Assembly (NCBI GenBank): GCA_001820785.1
Contig: MHQW01000043.1
Location: 24,931-75,393 of the forward strand
Source: Candidatus Sungbacteria bacterium RIFCSPLOWO2_02_FULL_51_17
Lineage (GTDB): Bacteria; Patescibacteriota; Minisyncoccia; Sungbacterales; GWA2-42-14
Length of the DNA: 50,463 nt
Direction of reading: 5' to 3'
The notes beneath the pieces were generated by a model. It had not been told where the DNA came from. It was given only the letters and a program-made list of their open reading frames with translations, and made no database searches. A program made the translations under genes and the position numbers. This document shows, in pieces, positions 1 to 7,996 of this stretch (the stretch's first letter is position 1; every line of letters starts with the position of its first letter).

Positions 1-923
1 GTATCGGTCAACGCCAAGCACCTTCATGGCGCTTTCAACGGGCGTGCCCTTTATTTTTGACTGAAGAAGGATCAGCGCCTCAACCGGATCTTTCGCCCTG
101 AACTCTTTTGCGTTCTCATATACTGCGTACATACTCGCAAGAAGCGAGGGATACGTTGAGAACACAAATGTGTATCCGAACGACTGAAGCTCTCGGAGCG
201 TCATGGGGTGCTCTTCCGCGGGCCAGAAAAACGACGGTGACAGGTTGAACGAAAGTCCGAGCGTCGGCATACATGCCTTCATCCCTTCGGCAAATGCTTT
301 AGCGCTTTCCCTGGACGGCGTAGGAAACTCGCACCACACAGAGTCAGCCCCCGCCCTTGCGTAAGCAAGTCCGCGGCGAAGTGCCTCATCAATGTCTCCG
401 CCGACTCGCGGGTCCTTTTTAGCGCCGGCGGCGCTAAACGCGTCGGTGCGCGCGATAACAACACGGCTGTAATCAACGCGATCTCGCGTGTCCAAGGCCG
501 CACGAAGTTTGCCGAGAAATTCCTCCATCGGCAACACTTCTTTGCCGGCAATGTGTCCGCATCGCTTGGGATATTTCTGATCCTCAATGTGAATGCCCGC
601 AACATTGGTTTTTGTAAGCATATCGGTAACCGTGCGAATGACATTATGGGTTGAGCCATAGCCGTCATCAATGTCGGCGACCGCAGGCAGATCGGTCGCT
701 TCAGCAACGTACATCATCGCCTGAAGCATTTCGGTCCCGCCGATAATGCCGTAGTCGGGCCGCCCGCGAAGTGCTGCGGCGGCATATCCTCCGAGATACA
801 AACACTCATGCCCGGCAAGCTTTGCGATCATCGCGTCCATCGCGCTTGAAACACCGAGCGCAAAGACGCCTTTGGACATGAGCGTTCGCAGTTTTGCGCC
901 CCTGCCATTCGTCTGTTCCATGA
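1..923 (-). CDS. Isocitrate lyase / PEP mutase superfamily protein (methylisocitrate lyase-like), 3' end cut by window edge
   Basis: Minus-strand reading from ATG at 923: MEQTNGRGAKLRTLMSKGVFALGVSSAMDAMIAKLAGHECLYLGGYAAAALRGRPDYG...IHIEDQKYPKRCGHIAGKEV; the KRCGH motif and EDQ are typical of the family. Open to position 1, so absent from the ORF track. Confidence 0.85.
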
Positions 924-992
924 TGTTGTTGTAAAAGAAAACTTTACCTATCGTATACCAAAAATCCACGCCGGTCAAAACAAAAACCCCGA

Positions 993-2081
993 TCACTCGG
1001 GGGCTCCTTCGGCGGCAGGCCGCTCAAAGAATGGAACAACTCTTTCACATCCGAAAATTAGAATCAACAGCACCGCCACGAACACGCCCATGCCGGCAAG
1101 TCCGAAAAGATGAAAAACCTTCGCCGATACAAACGCCACAAAGCCACAGACGGGGAAGGTAAGGATCCACGCCCACACAATGTGGGACACGGTGTTCCAC
1201 CGCACGAACTTCACTCTTTTGGCAAGACCGACACCGATGATGGATGTGCCGATCGTGTGCGTCGTTGAAAGCGGCACCCCCAACCACGAGGCAAAAATGA
1301 TGGTGGATGCCGCAGAGGCCTCTGCGGAAAACCCTTGATAGGTCTCAAGCTTCACCATGCGATCTCCCATCGTGCGAATGATGCGCATGCCGCCAAGAGA
1401 TGTTCCGAGTCCCATAACAACGGCACACAGCAGTACCACCCAGAACGGGACCGCAAAGGTGGTCATGGCCCCGCCCAGAAGAAGCGCCAGGGAGAACGCT
1501 CCCATGAACTTCTGGCCATCGTTGGACCCATGGCTGAACGCCATAAAAGCGGCCGAGCATATCTGTATGATCCCGAAGTTCTTCCGACACCAGCTTGCCG
1601 GGGAAGAAGAAAACAGGATCTGGACGATCTTTGCGATAAGATAGCCGCCGCATGTTCCCAAGATCGTTGAAAAAAGAAGGCCAATGAGGACCTTAGACCA
1701 TCCGCCCCACAGAAGGACGCCGGGGCCCACCGCAAGGCCGGCGCCGGAAAGGCCGGCGATAAGTGCATGCGACTCGCTCGTGGGAATGCCGAAGCGCCAC
1801 GCAAAGACGCTCCATGAGATGATGGCGATCATGGCCGCCGCCACCGTTATGAGGTCAACCGCCTCGGGTCGTATGATTCCCTTGCCAATGGTGGATGCTA
1901 CCGCGGTGCCCGAAAATGCGCCTGCGGTGTTCAGAAGCGTTGCAAGAATGACGGCGGTGCGTGGAGAAAGGGTTCGCGTTGATACGACAGTTGCGATCGC
2001 GTTCGGCGCATCGGTCCACCCGTTTACAAACTCCGCGGCAAGGATCAGCATGAGCACCCCGGCGAGGAGATAGAATTCCAC
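993..2081 (-). CDS. pitA: Inorganic phosphate transporter, PiT family
   Basis: 362 aa polytopic protein with NGWTDAPNAIATVVSTRTLSPR and FMAFSHGSNDGQKFMG signatures of PiT permeases. Confidence 0.93.
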   Translation of the reverse strand: MEFYLLAGVLMLILAAEFVNGWTDAPNAIATVVSTRTLSPRTAVILATLLNTAGAFSGTAVASTIGKGIIRPEAVDLITVAAAMIAIISWSVFAWRFGIPTSESHALIAGLSGAGLAVGPGVLLWGGWSKVLIGLLFSTILGTCGGYLIAKIVQILFSSSPASWCRKNFGIIQICSAAFMAFSHGSNDGQKFMGAFSLALLLGGAMTTFAVPFWVVLLCAVVMGLGTSLGGMRIIRTMGDRMVKLETYQGFSAEASAASTIIFASWLGVPLSTTHTIGTSIIGVGLAKRVKFVRWNTVSHIVWAWILTFPVCGFVAFVSAKVFHLFGLAGMGVFVAVLLILIFGCERVVPFFERPAAEGAPE

Positions 2082-2090
2082 CCTCCCCTC

Positions 2091-2762
2091 CTATGAGTGC
2101 TTCATGAGAATTTGATCGGCTACGTTCGCGCAATCCTCGGCCTTGTCCGTCACGATCTCAAGAAGATTGTAGATGTCAGCCCAGGCAAGATACAACGGCA
2201 GGTCTATGGTCTGGGCCCCGAGACGCCCAAAAATGCCGCGCCGCGCCTCTTCTTTGATCTCGTCGCCCATGTTCTCAAGACGGTGGATCTCAATGCAAAG
2301 CTCTCGTATCGCATCGGCGTTTTTCCGCGGATGCTTCAGCAGGCGACAGATCTGAACAAGGGCCTTGGTGCCGTCAAGAATGGTCGCGGATAACCGCTGT
2401 GCCTCCGGCGTTGACACCTGCAACTCGTACACCGTCGCAAATGCCTTTGACGCCTTATAGATATAGTCCACAACGTCGTCCAGTGCCTGTGTCAACGCGC
2501 GAATATCTTCCTTGTCAATGGGCGTGATAAACTCGGTGTTTATCCGCCGCATGACGGCATGCGTTATGACATCTGCCTCATGTTCCTTCTCCTTGATGCT
2601 CGCGGGGATCGCGGAAATGAGGTGCGCCCCCGACGCGGGCTCACCGGAAGCCGCAGCGTCTAAAAGGCGCTTTAAAAGGTCGGCGGCGGCGTGCACAATG
2701 TTCGCATGACTCTCAAAAAGCTCAAAAAACGAGGGTTGCCGCTTCTGCCACGGCCAGACCAT
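2091..2762 (-). CDS. PhoU-like / DUF47 family phosphate transport regulator
   Basis: 223 aa helical protein (FELFESHANIVHAAADLLKRLLDAA...KEKEHEADVITHAVMRRINTEFITPIDKEDI), directly upstream of pitA, with an AAAGGAG Shine-Dalgarno. Confidence 0.88.
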   Translation of the reverse strand: MVWPWQKRQPSFFELFESHANIVHAAADLLKRLLDAAASGEPASGAHLISAIPASIKEKEHEADVITHAVMRRINTEFITPIDKEDIRALTQALDDVVDYIYKASKAFATVYELQVSTPEAQRLSATILDGTKALVQICRLLKHPRKNADAIRELCIEIHRLENMGDEIKEEARRGIFGRLGAQTIDLPLYLAWADIYNLLEIVTDKAEDCANVADQILMKHS

Positions 2763-2891
2763 ACGGCTCCTTTCGAGGTTGGTGGTTAGTGAATACTGTC
2801 AATGGACTCGGATACTATAATAGCACATATATGATAAAAATCAAGTGCCCGTGTTGATTTGTGGCCAAAAATCATGTAGTATGGCGTCATC

Positions 2892-2910
2892 GCACCCATG
2901 GCTCAATTGG
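2892..2910 (+). pseudogene. 5' fragment of a tRNA-Lys-like sequence followed by a hairpin insertion
   Basis: gcacccatggctcaattgg matches the 5' end of the intact tRNA (gcacccatagctcagttgg, 2 differences), then a hairpin gtctaaagcaat-ggg-attgcttttagac. Confidence 0.5.
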
Positions 2911-2955
2911 GTCTAAAGCAATGGGATTGCTTTTAGACGGGCTTCTCCAGGTTAT

Positions 2956-3055
2956 GTACTCCTCTTTTTGCACCCATAGCTCAGTTGGTAGAGCAGCTCC
3001 CTCTTAAGGAGATTGTCGCAGGTTCGAATCCTGCTGGGTGCAAAAAGAGGAGTAC
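2956..3055. repeat. Perfect 21-bp inverted repeat enclosing the tRNA-Lys (extended acceptor stem)
   Basis: GTACTCCTCTTTTTGCACCCA (2956-2976) is the exact reverse complement of TGGGTGCAAAAAGAGGAGTAC (3035-3055). Confidence 0.9.
2970..3042 (+). tRNA. tRNA-Lys (anticodon CTT)
   Basis: Cloverleaf: acceptor GCACCCA/TGGGTGC, D-arm GCTCAGTTGGTAGAGC, anticodon arm CTCC-CTCTTAA-GGAG, T-arm GCAGG-TTCGAAT-CCTGC. Confidence 0.95.
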
Positions 3056-3056
3056 T

Positions 3057-3174
3057 GCAATAGGGGCCCTGGAAGAGAGGGCTCCCTCTTTCAGCCAGTG
3101 GCTGATCCGCCTCCGGCGGAAAGGAGATTGTCACTGGATCGCTGCCCAATAGGCAGGAATCCTGCTGGGCGCGC
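3057..3174 (+). pseudogene. Degenerate tRNA-Lys-like copy with hairpin insertions
   Basis: gctccctctt ... aaggagattgtc ... gaatcctgctgggcgcgcaaaaa matches the intact tRNA 3' two-thirds, interrupted by tcagccagtggctga, tccgcctccggcgga and ctgcccaataggcag palindromes. Confidence 0.6.
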
Positions 3175-3206
3175 AAAAATCATTTTTATAATAAATACCA
3201 ACATCT

Positions 3207-3311
3207 ATGAAACACCAAGAAAGGTTTGCCAACTCAAAAGATACATTTAAAGACATACAAAAGTTTCATGAGCTTTTCGTGTTATTGCAATCGGGCGGAC
3301 TCGGCGAGTAA
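3207..3311 (+). CDS. Possible 34-aa small ORF of unknown function
   Basis: ATG...TAA, MKHQERFANSKDTFKDIQKFHELFVLLQSGGLGE; a tataat-like box lies just upstream (tttttataataaat); below the ORF-track length cutoff. Confidence 0.25.
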   Translation: MKHQERFANSKDTFKDIQKFHELFVLLQSGGLGE

Positions 3312-3397
3312 TACTAAGTTGCCCATGAAGAGGTAGCGAGGCTGGCACCTTCCAGCCCCTAAAAGACATTCGGCGATGGGCGTACGCTCAAATACAT

Positions 3398-4702
3398 ATG
3401 GAAAATTTTGAGAAGGAATACGATAAGCTTGCTCCGCAAAAAATGCGCGCATCGCGCTTGATGGCAGAGTCGGACGATACCGCTGCCCCACCTTCTGATG
3501 CCGGAGCTGCTGCTGCCGAAAAAAATTATTCTGTCTCTTCAGAATTCCAAGAATATGTAAGGGGTCATCCCCCAATACAAAGGGTGTTTTCGCCTGAAAA
3601 TGAGCTGGCAAAAATACGGCGACTACCGAAAAACGAACAACGAGCGGCCCTCATCACCTTCAAAGAATTGCTGGCACGACAGCGGACCGCGTGGGCCGCG
3701 TGTCGCGTGTTTATTGAAAAGAGCATTGAGGCAAATAATGGCATTCCCAAAAAGGAGCTCTTGAATTTGGCAAGGCGGTTTGGAGACCAATACGGTTTTA
3801 CGAACGAACAGCGAAAAACAGCCGAGCGCCTTATTGATGGTTACTATAAGTACCGATACCGGGCGCTCCAGATGAGACGGCGGTTCCCCGATGACAAAAA
3901 GCTCATAAAAAAAATACTAGGAATGGACCCTGAAGAGATCGGGCAAGTAGACATTACGGTCGGACCGATGACCATAGATCTTACAGTAGGCGGGGCTAGT
4001 ATGAAAAAAATATATGAAAAGACGGGGGGCGCACAGGTGTCAGGATTTCAGTATGGAGGATTTGCGTGGCATACGGCCGGCAGAAATCCAATATTTTATA
4101 CCGTCATAAATCAGGACCAAGAAACAAGAGGGGCATTTGACGATCTCACTGGCGAGGAAACCAGAAGACACGAGCATGAACACCAAAAAAATGAACTTTT
4201 TAGAAGCGTGTTTAAGCAAGAAGCTCAACGGGAGGGAACATGGGGCGCGCTTCAACTTGATTTAAAATTTTTAAAATATTATGATGAGAGCGATCCCGAC
4301 ATTACAAAGGCGTTGTTTGAATCATACATGCGCGCTGAAATGACTAACGCTCTTGACTCTGCAAAGGACGAAATAACCGCCACTCTTACTACGATGAGCG
4401 TTTCTGCGCTACAATATAGGTTGGATGATCTTTTTTTTGGAGAACATGGGCCGTGCGATTACCTCGGACCCATGCGTGAGTGGGGTACAAAAGAAAAGAA
4501 TGGCACATATCGAGACCTCGTAGAAAAAATACTGGTCAAAGAATACCGCGCCATCATTGAAAAAGCTGTCGCGTCATATGGCGAGCTCATAAAAACACGA
4601 GCGTACACTTTCCAGGAAGCAACCGCACTTTTGACCGATAAGCCGCTTCCAGAATGGCCAAAGGCCTTACAAAGATTTTTGGAACAAAAAAATGTGAGAT
4701 GA
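3398..4702 (+). CDS. Uncharacterised protein with an HExxH-like motif (possible zincin metallopeptidase)
   Basis: 434 aa, no signal peptide; EETRRHEHEHQKNELF contains HEHEH, which fits HExxH. Confidence 0.75.
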   Translation: MENFEKEYDKLAPQKMRASRLMAESDDTAAPPSDAGAAAAEKNYSVSSEFQEYVRGHPPIQRVFSPENELAKIRRLPKNEQRAALITFKELLARQRTAWAACRVFIEKSIEANNGIPKKELLNLARRFGDQYGFTNEQRKTAERLIDGYYKYRYRALQMRRRFPDDKKLIKKILGMDPEEIGQVDITVGPMTIDLTVGGASMKKIYEKTGGAQVSGFQYGGFAWHTAGRNPIFYTVINQDQETRGAFDDLTGEETRRHEHEHQKNELFRSVFKQEAQREGTWGALQLDLKFLKYYDESDPDITKALFESYMRAEMTNALDSAKDEITATLTTMSVSALQYRLDDLFFGEHGPCDYLGPMREWGTKEKNGTYRDLVEKILVKEYRAIIEKAVASYGELIKTRAYTFQEATALLTDKPLPEWPKALQRFLEQKNVR

Positions 4703-4802
4703 TGTGCCACCTTCTAAAAACGGCTTTTGCCAGTTCTGATGCGCTACGGAAGATGTCGCTACCAGCGCCCGCCACGCACCGGGAATGTGTTCGCGCATGG
4801 GC

Positions 4803-5171
4803 TCAAGAATGCCGAACTGCCTGATCTCCAGTTTTTTTCAAGCTCCACGGGATCCCGCAGAAGATGAATGAGTTCTTTTCGCTCTTGGGAAGTTTTTCCG
4901 CCCACTCCCGCGCGTGTTCTGCTACTAATGGACATGCGGTATCATGCCAGCGTTCAGTCACGGCATGTTTTGCCACATCAAAAAAATTTTCCACCGACAC
5001 AAGGTCAGAAGAAAGTTCCGGCCACCCGTCGCTTTGTATGGACGCCTCAAGACGGGCGCGGATCTCGCGCCCGAATTTCACGTACCCCGGAAGCCCTTCG
5101 CCGTCGCGAAGCACATCCATGCGGTTTGCCCTGTCGGGCGAAAAATGTTCGCCAAATCGCAGAGTAGCCAT
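4803..5171 (-). CDS. Hypothetical protein
   Basis: 122 aa ORF MATLRFGEHFSPDRANRMDVLRDGEGLPGYVKFGREIRARLEAS..., adjacent to co-directional genes; overlapping + strand ORFs look less protein-like. Confidence 0.55.
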   Translation of the reverse strand: MATLRFGEHFSPDRANRMDVLRDGEGLPGYVKFGREIRARLEASIQSDGWPELSSDLVSVENFFDVAKHAVTERWHDTACPLVAEHAREWAEKLPKSEKNSFIFCGIPWSLKKTGDQAVRHS

Positions 5172-5176
5172 GCTAA

Positions 5177-5941
5177 TTAATATACAACGACCATGAGCTT
5201 GTTTTGATTGATGCCGCTCGCCGACTGATCCCAGTCGGCGAGCGCTTGATAAAGAAGATTCTGGTCATACCGAAACCCATTACCAAATCGGGTTCCCGGC
5301 TCATTCGTGATGAATGTATTATCGCGATCGTCGTACCCTTTGACAAGAACTGTATGATACACGGGCCCTGGCGACATAAAATACTGGTTCCGCAATTCAC
5401 GACCGGCAAGCGGCAAAATGACCGCGCGATACCGCAATATCTCTTTTTTTACATCCTCCGGCGACCTCACGGGTTTCACTACAGCAACGACCCCATAGCG
5501 ATCCGTAAGCGTTTCGGCGATCTCTCGGGCACCAATATCTTTGTGGTATCCGAAGCGGGAAAGTTCATATCGCATGAGAAAAAGCATCTCGTCTCGAGCG
5601 CGCGCGGGGAGAATGGGAGACAGGGTCTCGGCGCGCACAAATGCTGCCGCCATGACGATAATCGCCTCCTCGCAAAAATCCTGCCAGGGCTGGGCCCAAT
5701 TCCCGAAAGGCGCCTGCGAGGTAAACGGAACCAAAAGTGAAAACGCATCGGGAAGCGTTGCCGGACCCTCCGACACCTCCCGCCACGAGAGATCGCGCAT
5801 AGCAGGCACTCGTACCGGTTCTCTCATTGCTCCAAAACCCGATGCACCAAGGGCGCTCCAGCCGATAAAGACAACTAAAAAAATAGCTAGCTCTCCCGCG
5901 ACGAATACTGCCCCTAACGCAATTATTTTTACCATTCTCAT
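5177..5941 (-). CDS. C39-like (papain-like) peptidase-family membrane-anchored protein
   Basis: 254 aa; N-terminal TM, LLVPFTSQAPFGNWAQPWQDFCEEA (Cys region), VYHTVLVKGYDD (His region), ITNEPGTRFG; 4-bp overlap with upstream xer. Confidence 0.75.
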   Translation of the reverse strand: MRMVKIIALGAVFVAGELAIFLVVFIGWSALGASGFGAMREPVRVPAMRDLSWREVSEGPATLPDAFSLLVPFTSQAPFGNWAQPWQDFCEEAIIVMAAAFVRAETLSPILPARARDEMLFLMRYELSRFGYHKDIGAREIAETLTDRYGVVAVVKPVRSPEDVKKEILRYRAVILPLAGRELRNQYFMSPGPVYHTVLVKGYDDRDNTFITNEPGTRFGNGFRYDQNLLYQALADWDQSASGINQNKLMVVVY

Positions 5942-6846
5942 TTTTTTCGCGAAGTCCCGTGGAACTTGTGGTGTATATCTCGCAAGCTCCGGTCCGTGAT
6001 GTGAGTATAAATTTGGGTCGTTGTAATATTTGCATGTCCCAAGAGGGCCTGTACCGAGCGAAGATCCGCCCCATTTCGTAAAAGATCCGTTGCGAAAGAG
6101 TGCCGAAGCTTATGGGGTGTCACTTCTTTCGTAATGCCTGCCGCAATGGCGTGTTTTTTTATCATTCGCTGTACCGAGCGCGGGGTAAGCCGCGTCGGGT
6201 CCTTTTTATCCTGCGCCCGCACGGAGACAAACATCGCCTCGTCCACATCGTCGCGCTTTTTCAGATACTCCGTCAGCGCCGTCTTTGCGGCATCCGACAG
6301 AAACACCACGCGTATCTTATCACCCTTTCCCTTCACTGAAAACTCGTCGCGCGAAAGATTGACCGACATGCGGTTAAGGGCGCAAAGCTCCGAGACGCGA
6401 AGTCCCGTGGAAAAAAAAAGTTCAAGCATTGCTCTGTCGCGAAGTCCCGAAAGTGTTGTCGCACCGGAAACCCGAAGAAGCCGTTCAAGCTCGTCTCCCT
6501 CAAGAAAGCTCACTTCATGGGAGGGCATTTTTCCAAGCTCAATTTTTTCCGCGGCAAGCGTTTTTACATCGCGCCGGGAAAGAAATTTTAAAAAATTCCG
6601 AAGCGCTATTAAGTGATAGGCCTGGGTCTGTTTTTTTAATGCGGCACCCCCCTCTCCCGCGCCCCGGTTCAGATGCAGACGGTATTTTCGGACAACCTCG
6701 TCCGTTATATCCGCGGGATTTCGCGCGCCCGAAAATGTCAAAAACCGAAGAAGGTATCTGTCGTAATTTTCTATGGTTTTCAGCGCACGGCCCTTCTCTA
6801 TTTCAAGATACTCAAGGTATTCTTTTTGTAACTCTTGGAGTGTCAT
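5938..6846 (-). CDS. xer: Tyrosine recombinase, XerC/XerD family
   Basis: 302 aa; SAM-like N-terminus, STGLRVSEL, TPHKLRHSFATDLLRNGADLRSVQALLGHANITTTQIYTH. Confidence 0.93.
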   Translation of the reverse strand: MTLQELQKEYLEYLEIEKGRALKTIENYDRYLLRFLTFSGARNPADITDEVVRKYRLHLNRGAGEGGAALKKQTQAYHLIALRNFLKFLSRRDVKTLAAEKIELGKMPSHEVSFLEGDELERLLRVSGATTLSGLRDRAMLELFFSTGLRVSELCALNRMSVNLSRDEFSVKGKGDKIRVVFLSDAAKTALTEYLKKRDDVDEAMFVSVRAQDKKDPTRLTPRSVQRMIKKHAIAAGITKEVTPHKLRHSFATDLLRNGADLRSVQALLGHANITTTQIYTHITDRSLRDIHHKFHGTSRKK

Positions 6847-6946
6847 ACCGTCAGTATATCACGAACGTCGCACAATATCATCAGGGCTCTTCCCGTCGTA
6901 AATCATAGGTTTTGTAAGGGTTTTTGCATGAAAAGACCCACCGCCC

Positions 6947-6975
6947 TTGCATGGCAAAGCGTTTTTTGCTATAAT
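6947..6975 (+). promoter_or_regulatory. Sigma70-like promoter of rpsO
   Basis: TTGCAT (6947-6952) N17 TATAAT (6970-6975), 4-7 nt upstream of the ATGs at 6980/6983. Confidence 0.7.
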
Positions 6976-6982
6976 CGCCATG

Positions 6983-7249
6983 ATGTTAAACACAAAACAG
7001 AAATCTAAAATCATTGAGAAGCATCGGTCGCATGCGACCGATTCCGGGTCCGCCGAGATACAGATAGCGATATTGTCGGAAGAAATACGGCGACTCGCGT
7101 TGCATCTCAAAAAACACGCGAAAGACAACCATTCGCGACGCGGTCTTTTGGGCATGGTGGCGCGCCGGCGCAAACTTCTGGACTACCTTGCCCGCACGAA
7201 CGCCAGAAAATACAACAATCTTGTCAAGAAGCTGGGACTCAAAAAGTAA
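6983..7249 (+). CDS. rpsO: 30S ribosomal protein S15
   Basis: MLNTKQKSKIIEKHRSHATDSGSAEIQIAILSEEIRRLALHLKKHAKDNHSRRGLLGMVARRRKLLDYLARTNARKYNNLVKKLGLKK; the ORF track starts too early, at 6947. Confidence 0.95.
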   Translation: MLNTKQKSKIIEKHRSHATDSGSAEIQIAILSEEIRRLALHLKKHAKDNHSRRGLLGMVARRRKLLDYLARTNARKYNNLVKKLGLKK

Positions 7250-7324
7250 ATTTCTCTCTCGTCTTCATGGCAACTTACAACAATACCGTTGTAAGTTGTT
7301 TCTTCTAAATACAGCATCACATCT

Positions 7325-7843
7325 ATGAGCGTTATAAAACACAAAAGCCAGCGCGTCGCCGTTTTCATGGACGTGCAAAACATGTATCACTCGGCGAAAA
7401 ATCTATTTCATGCCCGTGTGAACTTTAAAGAGATCCTCAAGGCAGCCGTTGCCGGCCGCCAGCTTATCCGAGCGATAGCGTACGTCATTAAAACAGAATC
7501 CGGAGAAGAAAAGAATTTTTTTGAGGCGCTCACCAGCATGGGCGTTGAGACCAAGGTAAAAGACCTCCAAATATTCGCGGGCGGCACCAAAAAGGCCGAC
7601 TGGGATGTCGGCATGGCGATTGACGCGATATTCCTCGCTGAAAAAGTTGATGCCATCGTGCTCGTCACCGGAGACGGCGATTTCGTCCCCTTGGTAGAAT
7701 ACCTAAAAGGTGGAAGGGCACAGGCAGAGGTCATTGCGTTCGGGCGTTCCGCGTCACAGCGCCTCAAAGAGGCGGCCGACGACTTCATTGACCTGGGAGA
7801 AGATCCGCGGTACTTGTTAAAGGCCCGAAGAGCGCAGGAATAA
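7325..7843 (+). CDS. NYN domain protein (LabA/DUF88-like, PIN-like nuclease fold)
   Basis: 172 aa; RVAVFMDVQNMYHSAK, KKADWDVGMAIDAIFLAEKVDAIVLVTGDGDFVPLVEYLK. Confidence 0.88.
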   Translation: MSVIKHKSQRVAVFMDVQNMYHSAKNLFHARVNFKEILKAAVAGRQLIRAIAYVIKTESGEEKNFFEALTSMGVETKVKDLQIFAGGTKKADWDVGMAIDAIFLAEKVDAIVLVTGDGDFVPLVEYLKGGRAQAEVIAFGRSASQRLKEAADDFIDLGEDPRYLLKARRAQE

Positions 7844-7922
7844 AGGTTCATTAACTACAACGGTCGCAAGACACCCATGAAGCGCTGTGCGCTCCCCGGG
7901 TCCTTTCGGCCTTAATTTAGAA

Positions 7923-7980
7923 CCTCGCCTTCAGACATCGAGACTACCTGTATACGCTAGTCTTTCGTCTGTGGGTGAGG
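7923..7980 (+). promoter_or_regulatory. Leader hairpin immediately upstream of pnp
   Basis: Nested complementary blocks CCTC/GAGG, CAGAC/GTCTG, AGACTA/TAGTCT within 7923-7980. Confidence 0.55.
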
Positions 7981-7996
7981 GATCTCGCAAGAAAAA

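Noticed and set aside
1335-2073. + strand and alternative-frame ORFs across the phosphate permease gene
   Set aside because: Antisense or out-of-frame to a clearly conserved pitA; composition consistent with shadow ORFs.
2952-3176. ORF 74 aa with RIRTCDNLLKRELLYQLSYGC
   Set aside because: This is the antisense translation of the tRNA-Lys gene and its flanks, a classic spurious ORF.
5204-5999. + strand ORFs (178 and 152 aa) opposite the C39-like gene
   Set aside because: Antisense shadow ORFs; the minus-strand frame has signal anchor and catalytic-type motifs.
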